NCBI GenBank assembly: GCA_022707725.1
Contig: JAKJAB010000198.1
Span: forward strand, 239 to 6,386
From: Chloroflexota bacterium
GTDB taxonomy: Bacteria; Chloroflexota; Anaerolineae; B4-G1; SLSP01
DNA: 6,148 nt
Direction of reading: 5' to 3'
This document shows, piece after piece, positions 1 to 5,943 of the stretch. Under the pieces are notes generated by a model. It was given only the letters and a program-made list of their open reading frames with translations. It did not search any database and was not told the origin of the DNA. The position numbers and the translations under genes were made by a program. Position 1 is the first letter of the stretch. Each line of letters begins with the position of its first letter.

Positions 1-57
1 AGAGAAAAACTAAAGATTGAAGGTCGTTTACTGTTCCCATCAATTCTATGATCATTG

Positions 58-64
58 AAAGGAG
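58..64 (+). promoter_or_regulatory. Ribosome binding site for the binding protein
   Basis: AAAGGAG ends 10 nt before the ATG at 75 and lies inside the reading frame that would be used from the ATG at 48. It therefore argues for the later start, which also gives a normal lipoprotein signal peptide. Nothing before it resembles a convincing promoter or gene, so the operon promoter is probably left of the window. Confidence 0.6.
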
Positions 65-74
65 TGTTAGAGTC

Positions 75-2237
75 ATGAGGAGAATCATTTCGAGCGTGCT
101 GTCGCTATGCCTGATCGTGGCAACGCTGGCAGCCTGTACCCCTAAAACGGTTGAAGTCGAGGTCATCAAGACCGTCGAAGTCGAACGTGAGGTCGTCAAG
201 ACCGTCGAGGTCGAGGTTGAGAAGATGCTCCTGCCCGGTGCGATCCCTTACCCCGAAGGTCCCCTGATGGCCGGCGGACGGGAACCGCGGACTTTTGCGG
301 TCAACGAAATTGTTGAATTCCGCGCCTTAGATAGTTACTGTGAACCGGCGTGGGTCACGGACCTGGTCAACCAGGGCAAACTGCCCCCCGTGGAAGAGCG
401 CCTGCCCAAGGAACCCTACGTCTACAAAGGCGCTTTTATGTCCGACGGCATCGGTGAGTACGGCGGCGTGTGGCGTGGTGTGTGGGCTGCTCCCACCGAG
501 GGGTGGAACTATATGGCCGGGGTAAGCCAGGGTTGGTTCGGCATCGAGGCCATCGTGCAGGAAGAGCCGCTGGCTACCGGCCCGATGTTCTTGACCGAGG
601 ACGTCAGCCCGTTGCCGCAACTCGCCAAGTCCTGGGAGTGGTCCGATGATGGCTATCAATTGACCATGCACCTGATTGAGGGTGCGAAGTGGTCCGACGG
701 CGTCGAATTCACCAGTGATGACATTATGTTCCTGTGGGAGGACAATATCCTCGATCCGCAGGTCAACTCCTGGACGCAGGCGAGCTTCTGGACTATCGAA
801 GATGAACCCATCGAGCTAGAAGCGCTGGACAAGTACACTATCCGGTGGACCTTCCCGGCGCCCTTCCCACTCACCCAACTTTACAATATGACTAACCTTA
901 TCTTCTCGCCGGGACCATCGCACATCCTAAAGCCGCTGCATCCCAAGTACAACTCCGCCACCAACTACCAGGCGTACCGCGATTCCATGCCGCCCAACAA
1001 GCTACCCAATGTCACGATGGGTCCGTGGGTGCCGGTGGAGTACAAGACGGACGAGTTCATGGTGATGCGCCGCAATCCCTACTACTGGAAGGTGGACGAG
1101 AATGGGTGCCAGTTGCCCTATCTGGATGAAGTGCAATGGACTTACGCCCAGACGGGTGCGGTGCGTACGCTCAACACGATCGCCGGGACGGCGGATCACG
1201 CCAACGTAGAGAACCCGGAAACCTTCGATGAAACCGTGCGCCAGGCGATGGATCCCACTGCGCCCTTCCGGGTCGAGTGGGGACCAGAGACCTTGGGCTT
1301 CAATCTTGAGCTTAACCAGTCCAAACACTTGGGCGTTAGCGATGAGCGCGATGCAGCCGTGCGCGACTTGTTGCGCGACCTGCGTTTCCGCCGTGCGCTG
1401 ACCCAGGCCATCGACCGCGACGGGTTGGCTCGTTCGATGACGAATGGCCCATTCTTCCGCCCCTGGCCCGGCGGCCTCTTCCCCGGCTCGCAGTTCTTCG
1501 ACCGGAAATCGGTCGTTTACTTCCCCTTCTCTCCTGATACCTCTCGTGCGTTGCTGGCGGATATCGGACTCAAGGACACCGACGGGGACGGCATCCTGAA
1601 CTGGACCGAAGGCCCCATGGCGGGCAAGAATGTCGAGATTGCTCTGACGACGTGGGAAGACATCTCGGCCGGCGCTACCCTCGGCCCGGCGCTGGTGTTG
1701 ATGTTCCGTGATGTGGGCATTCAGGCCAACTTCCGCATCCTCACCAACCTCGCCATGAACGAGGCTTCAACCAATGGTACCTGGGAATTGCGCGTCGCGC
1801 GCCCCGGTCAGGTTTGGGCGACGCCTAACGCGCGCCCCAAGGACTTTGCGCCTGTGACCAAAGAATTCGGTTGGCACCGCATCGGCGATCAGCCCGCGGA
1901 GTATCAGGACTTCGAGAAGGAGATGATCGCCATTGCCGATAAATTCCTGTTGGAGATCGACTTCGACAAGCAATTCGAGTTGATGTCCGCATACAACCGC
2001 CTCCACACCGAGAACGTCTACTCCATCGGTCTGGTTATCAGTCGCTATGGGTTGATGTTGAACAAGTATTTCAAGAACGTGCCCATCGGTACGCCGGCTT
2101 TCCTGTATCAGTGGGACTTCAACAACTTCTTGCCGGAACAAATCTGGCTCGAATCGGCCGATCGCTGGGTGTTGGGCCAACAGGAAATTTATCCCGGAAA
2201 ATTGCCCGGTGTGGATTTCCCGTACCCGACGTACTAA
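75..2237 (+). CDS. ABC transporter substrate-binding lipoprotein, SBP_bac_5 (Opp/Dpp) family
   Basis: This is the extracellular ligand-binding subunit of the importer encoded downstream (720 aa). A lipoprotein signal peptide is clear: Arg2-Arg3, a hydrophobic stretch at residues 4-19, and lipobox L-A-A-C with Cys21 as the lipidated residue. A Val/Glu-rich repeat linker follows (residues 24-50). Family 5 hallmarks are YGGVWRG near residue 129, LAKSWEWSDDG near 183, KWSDGVEFTSDD from 205 (the family's W-x-D-G-x-x-F-x-x-D-D block) and LRFRRALTQAIDRDGLAR from 436. An EF-hand-like loop lies at 501-512. The ATG at 75 is preferred over the in-frame ATG at 48 because AAAGGAG at 58-64 lies 10 nt upstream and the signal peptide then starts properly. 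At 720 aa it is much longer than peptide-binding DppA (about 535 aa); long members of this family are known that bind oligosaccharides. The family call is secure. The ligand is inferred from the GH4 neighbour and could still be a peptide. Confidence 0.95.
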   Translation: MRRIISSVLSLCLIVATLAACTPKTVEVEVIKTVEVEREVVKTVEVEVEKMLLPGAIPYPEGPLMAGGREPRTFAVNEIVEFRALDSYCEPAWVTDLVNQGKLPPVEERLPKEPYVYKGAFMSDGIGEYGGVWRGVWAAPTEGWNYMAGVSQGWFGIEAIVQEEPLATGPMFLTEDVSPLPQLAKSWEWSDDGYQLTMHLIEGAKWSDGVEFTSDDIMFLWEDNILDPQVNSWTQASFWTIEDEPIELEALDKYTIRWTFPAPFPLTQLYNMTNLIFSPGPSHILKPLHPKYNSATNYQAYRDSMPPNKLPNVTMGPWVPVEYKTDEFMVMRRNPYYWKVDENGCQLPYLDEVQWTYAQTGAVRTLNTIAGTADHANVENPETFDETVRQAMDPTAPFRVEWGPETLGFNLELNQSKHLGVSDERDAAVRDLLRDLRFRRALTQAIDRDGLARSMTNGPFFRPWPGGLFPGSQFFDRKSVVYFPFSPDTSRALLADIGLKDTDGDGILNWTEGPMAGKNVEIALTTWEDISAGATLGPALVLMFRDVGIQANFRILTNLAMNEASTNGTWELRVARPGQVWATPNARPKDFAPVTKEFGWHRIGDQPAEYQDFEKEMIAIADKFLLEIDFDKQFELMSAYNRLHTENVYSIGLVISRYGLMLNKYFKNVPIGTPAFLYQWDFNNFLPEQIWLESADRWVLGQQEIYPGKLPGVDFPYPTY
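144..224 (+). repeat. KTVEVE tandem-repeat linker coding region in the binding protein
   Basis: Three imperfect in-frame copies of a unit starting K-T-V-E-V-E begin at Lys24, Lys32 and Lys42 of the precursor, immediately after lipid-anchor Cys21. The DNA repeats as well (variants of AAG-ACC-GTC-GAG-GTC-GAG). The segment is rich in alternating Val and Glu and probably tethers the ligand-binding domain away from the membrane or wall. Similar Val/Glu linkers are frequent in Chloroflexota binding lipoproteins. This is a low-complexity spacer, not a catalytic or binding domain. Confidence 0.8.
1575..1610 (+). other. EF-hand-like calcium-binding loop within the binding protein
   Basis: Residues 501-512 of the lipoprotein read D-T-D-G-D-G-I-L-N-W-T-E. 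This fits the 12-residue EF-hand loop: Asp at positions 1, 3 and 5, Gly at 6, a hydrophobic residue at 8 and Glu at 12. Similar DxDGDG loops occur at this place in other family 5 binding proteins, and a single EF-hand-like calcium site is known in the E. coli galactose-binding protein. Calcium binding here is inferred from the motif only. Confidence 0.6.
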
Positions 2238-2250
2238 CCGTATCCGTCAC

Positions 2251-2281
2251 ACTGGGGGGGAGACGCTGTCTCCTCCCCAGT
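2251..2281 (+). promoter_or_regulatory. Stable hairpin between binding-protein and permease genes
   Basis: The arms 2251-2263 (ACTGGGGGGGAGA) and 2269-2281 (TCTCCTCCCCAGT) pair over 13 positions with one G-U wobble (2258 with 2274) and a 5-nt loop, CGCTG. The hairpin begins 13 nt after the binding-protein stop codon and ends well before the permease Shine-Dalgarno site. The following bases, TATCCCC, contain no T-run, so it is unlikely to be a full intrinsic terminator. Hairpins here in binding-protein operons (malE-malF is the classic case) protect upstream mRNA from 3' decay or partly attenuate read-through, giving excess binding protein. The structure is seen directly; the role is inferred. 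Confidence 0.75.
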
Positions 2282-2317
2282 TATCCCCACCAGGTGGTGT
2301 TGCAGGCGGGGATTTGT

Positions 2318-2323
2318 GGGAGG
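2318..2323 (+). promoter_or_regulatory. Ribosome binding site for permease 1
   Basis: GGGAGG lies 4 nt before the ATG at 2328 and only 1 nt before the ATG at 2325. An upstream in-frame GTG at 2316 overlaps this site and would make it part of the coding sequence. The ATG at 2328 is therefore the best start, with 2325 a close alternative; the two proteins differ by one Met. Confidence 0.55.
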
Positions 2324-2327
2324 TATG

Positions 2328-3326
2328 ATGATCAATTACATTTTGCGGCGCATTCTCATTTCGATTCCTTTGCTGATCGGCATTTCGATTGTCTCTTTTG
2401 TCATTATCCAATTGCCACCTGGTGATTTCGCGTCGGCGTACCAAAGTTATTTGATGAATCAGGCTAACCTGCCGGCAGAGGAGGCTGAAAAGGCGGCCAA
2501 CGAATACCGTAAGACGTATGGGTTGGATCGACCGGTCTATGAGCAATATTACCGTTGGATCAAGGGGATCGTCACCGAGGGCAAATTCGGTTATTCTTTT
2601 GCGTACAAACAGGACGTTGGCGAGCTTATCGCGGAACGGTTGCCGCGCACGCTGTTCCTGGCGACCGCGGCTCACCTGATTTCCACGCTATTCGGCGTTG
2701 TCATCGGGATTTATTCTGCCACGCATAAATACAGTCTGGGGGACAATCTTTCCACCGTGTTCGCCTTCATCGGCACTGCCGCGCCGCGCTTTTTCCTGGC
2801 GATTATCCTGGTCTATCTGCTCGTCATTCGCTGGAAAGTACCCTATGTCAATCGCTTTACGTCGCCCATTTACTCTTTTGCCCCAATGTCGTGGGCGAAA
2901 TTCGTGGATATTCTGCTGCACACCTGGCCGGTGATTGCAATCGCCGGTTTCGGCGGCATTGCGCGGAATATGCGGGTGATGCGCGGCAATCTATTGGACG
3001 TTCTCAACGCGCAGTACGTTACCACGGCCCGCTCCAAGGGATTGCGTGAGAACAAAGTCATCAACAAACACGCCGTGCCGAACGCGCTGCACCCCATCAT
3101 CATGTACCAGGGCACCGTCTTGCCCTATATGTTGCAGGGTGAACTGGAAGCCGCTATCGTCTTGAATATGCCCTCCCTGGCGCCGATGTTCTACAACTCA
3201 CTGGTGAGCCAGGACATCTACGTTTCTGGGGGGTTTTTGCTTGTCTACAGCGTCCTGCTGATCGCCGGCAATCTGATCGCTGACATTGTGCTGGCTCTGG
3301 TTGATCCGCGCATCAAGCTCAACTAG
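2328..3326 (+). CDS. ABC transporter permease, DppB/OppB type
   Basis: This is one of the two inner-membrane channel subunits of the importer (332 aa, a normal DppB/OppB length). The N-terminus N-Y-I-L-R-R followed by a hydrophobic helix (about 9-29) and L-P-P-G-D-F (29-34) is typical of the family. YGLDRP (64-69) and GKFGYSF (85-91) match conserved blocks in the first extracytoplasmic loop. The BPD_transp_1 core carries further hydrophobic segments near 106-130, 145-168, 198-214 and 300-322. The EAA loop that docks on the ATPase is Y-V-T-T-A-R-S-K-G-L (about 230-239), followed by HAVPNAL. The gene lies 90 nt after the binding-protein gene, with a hairpin between, and 26 nt before permease 2. 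Subunit type is secure; substrate specificity cannot be read from this subunit. Confidence 0.95.
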   Translation: MINYILRRILISIPLLIGISIVSFVIIQLPPGDFASAYQSYLMNQANLPAEEAEKAANEYRKTYGLDRPVYEQYYRWIKGIVTEGKFGYSFAYKQDVGELIAERLPRTLFLATAAHLISTLFGVVIGIYSATHKYSLGDNLSTVFAFIGTAAPRFFLAIILVYLLVIRWKVPYVNRFTSPIYSFAPMSWAKFVDILLHTWPVIAIAGFGGIARNMRVMRGNLLDVLNAQYVTTARSKGLRENKVINKHAVPNALHPIIMYQGTVLPYMLQGELEAAIVLNMPSLAPMFYNSLVSQDIYVSGGFLLVYSVLLIAGNLIADIVLALVDPRIKLN

Positions 3327-3342
3327 GCTTTTGGGCGGAAGT

Positions 3343-3347
3343 GAGGA
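3343..3347 (+). promoter_or_regulatory. Ribosome binding site for permease 2
   Basis: GAGGA lies 5 nt before the ATG at 3353. A possible GTG start at 3341 overlaps this site and would add only four residues (M-R-T-K), so the ATG is preferred. Confidence 0.5.
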
Positions 3348-3352
3348 CAAAG

Positions 3353-4495
3353 ATGAATCGAGAACAATCGAAAACGCTCGAGCCGATCAAAATCGAAGTC
3401 GCCGAACTCCAGGCCGAGGAGCACGAGAGTTATTTCAACCTGGTCTGGCGCAGATTCCGCAAAAGCAAAATCGCCATTATCGGCGGGTTGATGGTCCTGG
3501 TCCTGATGGTGCTGGCGCTCTTCTCGGACTTTTTTGCGCCCTACGACCCGGTCAAGTTGGATATGCGTAACGGTTACATCCCTCCGCATCGCGTTCATTT
3601 CATCGATGCAGCCGGGAAGTTCTACCTGCGTCCCTTCGTTTACCGTTGGATGCAGGTCTTCGATGAGAACTTTTTTGCCACGTGGGTCGAGGATACGAGC
3701 GAGCGCTACCCTATCCGCTTCTTTGTGCAAGGGTGGGAGTACAAGGTTTTGGGGCGTTTCACGGGCCGATTGCACCTGTACGGCGTCGAGGGGGGCGGGC
3801 AAATCTATCTGCTTGGCACCGACAAATTCGGGCGCGACATCTTCGCTCGTTGCGCCCGCGCGGGACGTATCTCCCTTTCTATGTCTCTCTTCGGCACGTT
3901 TATCAGCGTGGCCGTAGGCTCCGTCCTCGGTGTGGTTTCCGGCTATTTTGGAGGACAATTCGACAACCTTATGCAGCGTTTCGTGGAATTTATGCAATCC
4001 TTTCCGCAATTGCCCTTGTGGATGGCGCTGGCAGCCGTCATTCCGCCCACCTGGGACCAAATGGCCGTCTTTATCGCTATGTCTGCCATCTTCGCGCTGT
4101 TGAGTTGGACTTTGCTCACCCGCGAGGTGCGCGGTAAAGTCCTGGCGTTGCGCGAGACGGATTTTATCCTGGCGGCCAGGGAAATGGGCGCCTCCGACGC
4201 GCGCATTATCTTTCACCACCTTTACCCCAATACCCTCAGCCATACCATCGTCGTGCTCACCCTTACGATTCCTTCGATCATCCTGGCGGAGAGCTTTTTG
4301 AGCTTCCTGGGCATTGGCATCCAGGAACCGCTGGTCAGTTGGGGGGTGATGATGCGGGAGGCGCAGACCATCCAGACGTTGGGCTTCAATCCATGGATTG
4401 TGTCGCCAGTGTTCTTTATCTTTCTTGCGGTGTTGGGCTTCAATTTTCTGGGCGACGGCTTACGCGATGCAGCCGACCCGTATACGATTGTGTAA
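3353..4495 (+). CDS. ABC transporter permease, DppC/OppC type, with extended extracytoplasmic segment
   Basis: This is the second inner-membrane channel subunit (380 aa; DppC/OppC are usually about 300). A charged cytoplasmic N-terminus leads into the OppC_N helix (about 39-61) ending in F-F-A-P-Y-D-P (60-66). The conserved L-G-T-D-K-F-G-R-D-I-F block comes only at 154-164, so roughly 55-60 extra residues lie between, on the outer face. The BPD_transp_1 core follows, with S-G-Y-F-G-G at 196-201. The EAA loop has A-A-R-E-M-G-A at 274-280, then HHLYPNTL. A late F-L-S-F-L-G-I-G-I block, and G-D-G-L-R-D-A-A-D-P near the C-terminus, are typical of the family. I recall similar inserts in OppC-type permeases of sugar-linked systems, but cannot confirm this here. 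The start is set by GAGGA 5 nt upstream. It is transcribed with permease 1, 26 nt away. Confidence 0.95.
   Translation: MNREQSKTLEPIKIEVAELQAEEHESYFNLVWRRFRKSKIAIIGGLMVLVLMVLALFSDFFAPYDPVKLDMRNGYIPPHRVHFIDAAGKFYLRPFVYRWMQVFDENFFATWVEDTSERYPIRFFVQGWEYKVLGRFTGRLHLYGVEGGGQIYLLGTDKFGRDIFARCARAGRISLSMSLFGTFISVAVGSVLGVVSGYFGGQFDNLMQRFVEFMQSFPQLPLWMALAAVIPPTWDQMAVFIAMSAIFALLSWTLLTREVRGKVLALRETDFILAAREMGASDARIIFHHLYPNTLSHTIVVLTLTIPSIILAESFLSFLGIGIQEPLVSWGVMMREAQTIQTLGFNPWIVSPVFFIFLAVLGFNFLGDGLRDAADPYTIV
3590..3802 (+). other. Extra extracytoplasmic segment of permease 2
   Basis: Residues 80-150 of permease 2 lie between the first membrane helix and the LGTD-x-x-GRD block. They are rich in aromatic and charged residues, including R-P-F-V-Y-R-W (93-99), V-E-D-T-S-E-R-Y-P-I-R-F-F-V (112-125) and H-L-Y-G-V (141-145). 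In ordinary DppC proteins this connection is only about 25-35 residues long. By topology the segment faces outside, where it could contact the docked binding protein. No named domain is recognised. Confidence 0.6.
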
Positions 4496-4516
4496 CGTGC
4501 TGTCATCATTATAATG
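4488..4516 (+). promoter_or_regulatory. Possible internal promoter with palindromic -10 region
   Basis: A consensus TATAAT hexamer occurs at 4510-4515 in otherwise GC-rich sequence. A weak -35 candidate, TTGTGT at 4488-4493 (3 of 6 matches), lies 16 nt upstream and overlaps the end of the permease 2 gene. The -10 hexamer sits inside a perfect 10-bp palindrome, CATTATAATG (4507-4516). If used, transcription would start near 4522 and give a short leader before the ATPase gene. A chance occurrence is quite possible. Confidence 0.3.
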
Positions 4517-4543
4517 TCCAATTGTGTCGCCATGTATGACGGT

Positions 4544-4548
4544 AGAGG
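4544..4548 (+). promoter_or_regulatory. Ribosome binding site for the ATPase
   Basis: AGAGG lies 7 nt before the ATG at 4556. In-frame ATGs at 4514 and 4532 would add 14 or 8 residues with no family resemblance and have no obvious Shine-Dalgarno site, so 4556 is chosen. Confidence 0.55.
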
Positions 4549-4555
4549 CAAACGC

Positions 4556-5581
4556 ATGAATATGGATCAGAACGTCATTCTCGAAGTCAAGAATCTCAAA
4601 CAGCATTTTCCTATCTACAAAGGCTTGCTCCAGCGGCAGGCCGGCGCCATCAGAGCTGTGGATGGGGTGGATTTCAGCGTCCTCGAAAACGAAGTCCTGG
4701 GTCTGGTGGGCGAGAGCGGTTGCGGAAAAACGACCGTGGGGCGTTCCATCCTGCGGTTGTACGATCCCACCGATGGGGAAGTCTGGTATCGAACCGCTGC
4801 CGGCGAGCGGATCGAGATTACTCACTTGAGCCAGAAGGAAATGAAGCCGCTGCGCAAGGAAATGCGCATGGTTTTCCAGGATCCTTTCAGCTCGCTCAAT
4901 CCGCGACGCACGGTCAAGGAGATCATCGGCGAGCCGCTTATCATCCACAAGGTTGCGCGCGGGCGCGTGATGGAAGAGCGCGTGGCCGAATTGATGCTTT
5001 CCGTGGGTCTCGATCCCAACTACATGGATCGTTATCCGCACGAGTTCTCCGGTGGGCAACGGCAGCGCATCGGCATTGCCCGCACCCTTTCGCTCAGCCC
5101 GCGCCTTATCGTCGCCGACGAACCGGTCTCCGCGCTGGACGTGTCGGTGCAGGCGCAGGTCCTCAATTTGCTCCAACGCCTCAAAGACGACCTGGGACTC
5201 ACCCTGCTCTTTATCGCTCACGATATCTCCGTGGTGGAACACATCTCGGATCGCATCGCGGTGATGTACGTCGGCAAGATCGTCGAGCTGGCGAGCACCG
5301 AGACGCTGTTGTGGAAACCCCTGCATCCTTACGCGGAGGCTCTGGTCTCCGCGATCCCGCCGGCCGATCCCGACATCAAACTGGAGCGCATCCCTCTAAG
5401 CGGCGAAGTGCCTAGCCCGGCAAACCCGCCTTCCGGCTGCATTTTTCATCCGCGTTGCCGCTTTGCCCAGGAGATCTGCGCGCGCGAGGAACCGCACCTG
5501 GAAGAGATCGAACCCGCGCATTATGCAAGCTGCCACTTCGCCAGGGATTTGCAGTTGCGCGGCATTGGAGGCGTTGCATGA
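4556..5581 (+). CDS. ABC transporter ATP-binding protein, DppF/OppF type
   Basis: This is the cytoplasmic ATPase that powers the importer (341 aa, close to the usual DppF/OppF length). All nucleotide-binding elements are intact: Walker A G-E-S-G-C-G-K-T-T at 52-60, Q-loop Gln108 in V-F-Q-D-P-F-S-S-L-N-P, signature F-S-G-G-Q-R-Q-R at 164-171, Walker B L-I-V-A-D-E-P at 184-190 with Glu189 catalytic, D-loop S-A-L-D at 192-195, and switch His222. The early H-F-P-I-Y-K-G-L-L and the FQDPFSSLNPR block point to the F rather than the D subtype. The C-terminal oligo_HPY region contains H-P-Y-A-E-A-L and cysteines 295, 301, 308 and 326, a pattern that binds a [4Fe-4S] cluster in related dipeptide-transporter ATPases. 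No D-type partner is present in the window. The last 4 nt overlap the next gene. Confidence 0.95.
   Translation: MNMDQNVILEVKNLKQHFPIYKGLLQRQAGAIRAVDGVDFSVLENEVLGLVGESGCGKTTVGRSILRLYDPTDGEVWYRTAAGERIEITHLSQKEMKPLRKEMRMVFQDPFSSLNPRRTVKEIIGEPLIIHKVARGRVMEERVAELMLSVGLDPNYMDRYPHEFSGGQRQRIGIARTLSLSPRLIVADEPVSALDVSVQAQVLNLLQRLKDDLGLTLLFIAHDISVVEHISDRIAVMYVGKIVELASTETLLWKPLHPYAEALVSAIPPADPDIKLERIPLSGEVPSPANPPSGCIFHPRCRFAQEICAREEPHLEEIEPAHYASCHFARDLQLRGIGGVA
5567..5571 (+). promoter_or_regulatory. Ribosome binding site inside the ATPase 3' end
   Basis: GGAGG lies 6 nt before the ATG at 5578, within the last codons of the ATPase gene. Together with the ATGA stop/start overlap (5578-5581) it fixes the small protein's start and implies translational coupling. 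Confidence 0.7.
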
Positions 5582-5931
5582 ACGGATCGCGGTATCCTGC
5601 ATTCGTGGCTTATCTGCTTGGCCCGCTTGGTTGGTTGTATGTGGGGACCTTTCAGCGTAAGAACCGCTTCGCCGTCTATCACACGCTGCAAGCGATAGGA
5701 CTATTGCTCTTTATCGTAGCGACGTTGATCGGCTGGTATGGGCTGGCCTGGTTGCTAAGTTGGATCCCTGTCGCCGGACCGACGCTAGGGATCATGCTTT
5801 TCGCGCTGGTGATTGCGGCGCTGCTTGTCGCCGTCGTCTTATGGATCGTCGGGATGAGTTATGCATTGCGGGGGCGCATGGCGCCGCTTCCGATGATTGG
5901 GCGCTTGATTGCGCGTCTTTTATCCGCTTGA
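5578..5931 (+). CDS. Small DUF4870-like integral membrane protein
   Basis: This 117-aa protein is of unknown function. It is mostly hydrophobic, with likely membrane segments near residues 7-25, 37-60 and 66-95 and a basic C-terminal tail (R98, R100, R109, R113). The block Q-R-K-N-R-F-A-V-Y-H-T-L-Q (26-38), between the first two helices, resembles the N-R-F-x-x-x-H-x-x-Q signature of the DUF4870 / Tic20-like family. The ATG at 5578 overlaps the ATPase stop codon as ATGA and has a strong GGAGG 6 nt upstream, so it is probably made together with the ATPase. An upstream in-frame extension to 5455 is rejected because it runs through ATPase coding sequence. Its place between transporter and hydrolase suggests an accessory role, but nothing in the sequence shows what it does. 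Confidence 0.85.
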   Translation: MNGSRYPAFVAYLLGPLGWLYVGTFQRKNRFAVYHTLQAIGLLLFIVATLIGWYGLAWLLSWIPVAGPTLGIMLFALVIAALLVAVVLWIVGMSYALRGRMAPLPMIGRLIARLLSA

Positions 5932-5935
5932 GGAG
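5930..5935 (+). promoter_or_regulatory. Ribosome binding site for the GH4 gene
   Basis: GAGGAG overlaps the TGA stop of the small membrane protein and lies 8 nt before the ATG at 5944. The 12-nt gap leaves no room for a terminator, so the GH4 gene belongs to the same transcript. Confidence 0.7.
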
Positions 5936-5943
5936 AACAACCT

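Noticed and set aside
17..52. Possible promoter before the binding-protein gene (TTGAAG near 17, TATGAT near 47)
   Set aside because: The two hexamers are 24 nt apart, and transcription from the TATGAT would start at the Shine-Dalgarno site itself. No properly spaced pair is visible.
2251..2290. Reading the 2251-2281 hairpin as an intrinsic terminator
   Set aside because: There is no T-run after the stem (TATCCCC follows), and the permease genes that must be co-expressed lie just downstream.
3225..3239. G6T5 run in permease 1 as a programmed frameshift site
   Set aside because: The frame continues normally to a conserved family C-terminus (L-V-D-P-R-I-K-L-N), and no useful alternative frame or stimulatory structure is evident.
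3323..4243. Long minus-strand open frame (306 codons) opposite permease 2
   Set aside because: It lies wholly over a well-supported permease gene, its product is rich in His, Gln, Arg and Asp with no recognisable domain, and long antisense frames are common opposite GC-biased codons.
1349..4475. The 11-mer CGATGCAGCCG occurring three times (1349, 3604, 4465)
   Set aside because: All three copies are in coding sequence in the same frame and encode Asp-Ala-Ala, so preferred codons explain them without a regulatory repeat.
4460..5326. Long minus-strand open frame (288 codons) opposite the ATPase
   Set aside because: It mirrors a complete ATPase gene with all motifs intact, and its translation shows no family resemblance. 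Treated as a codon-bias shadow.
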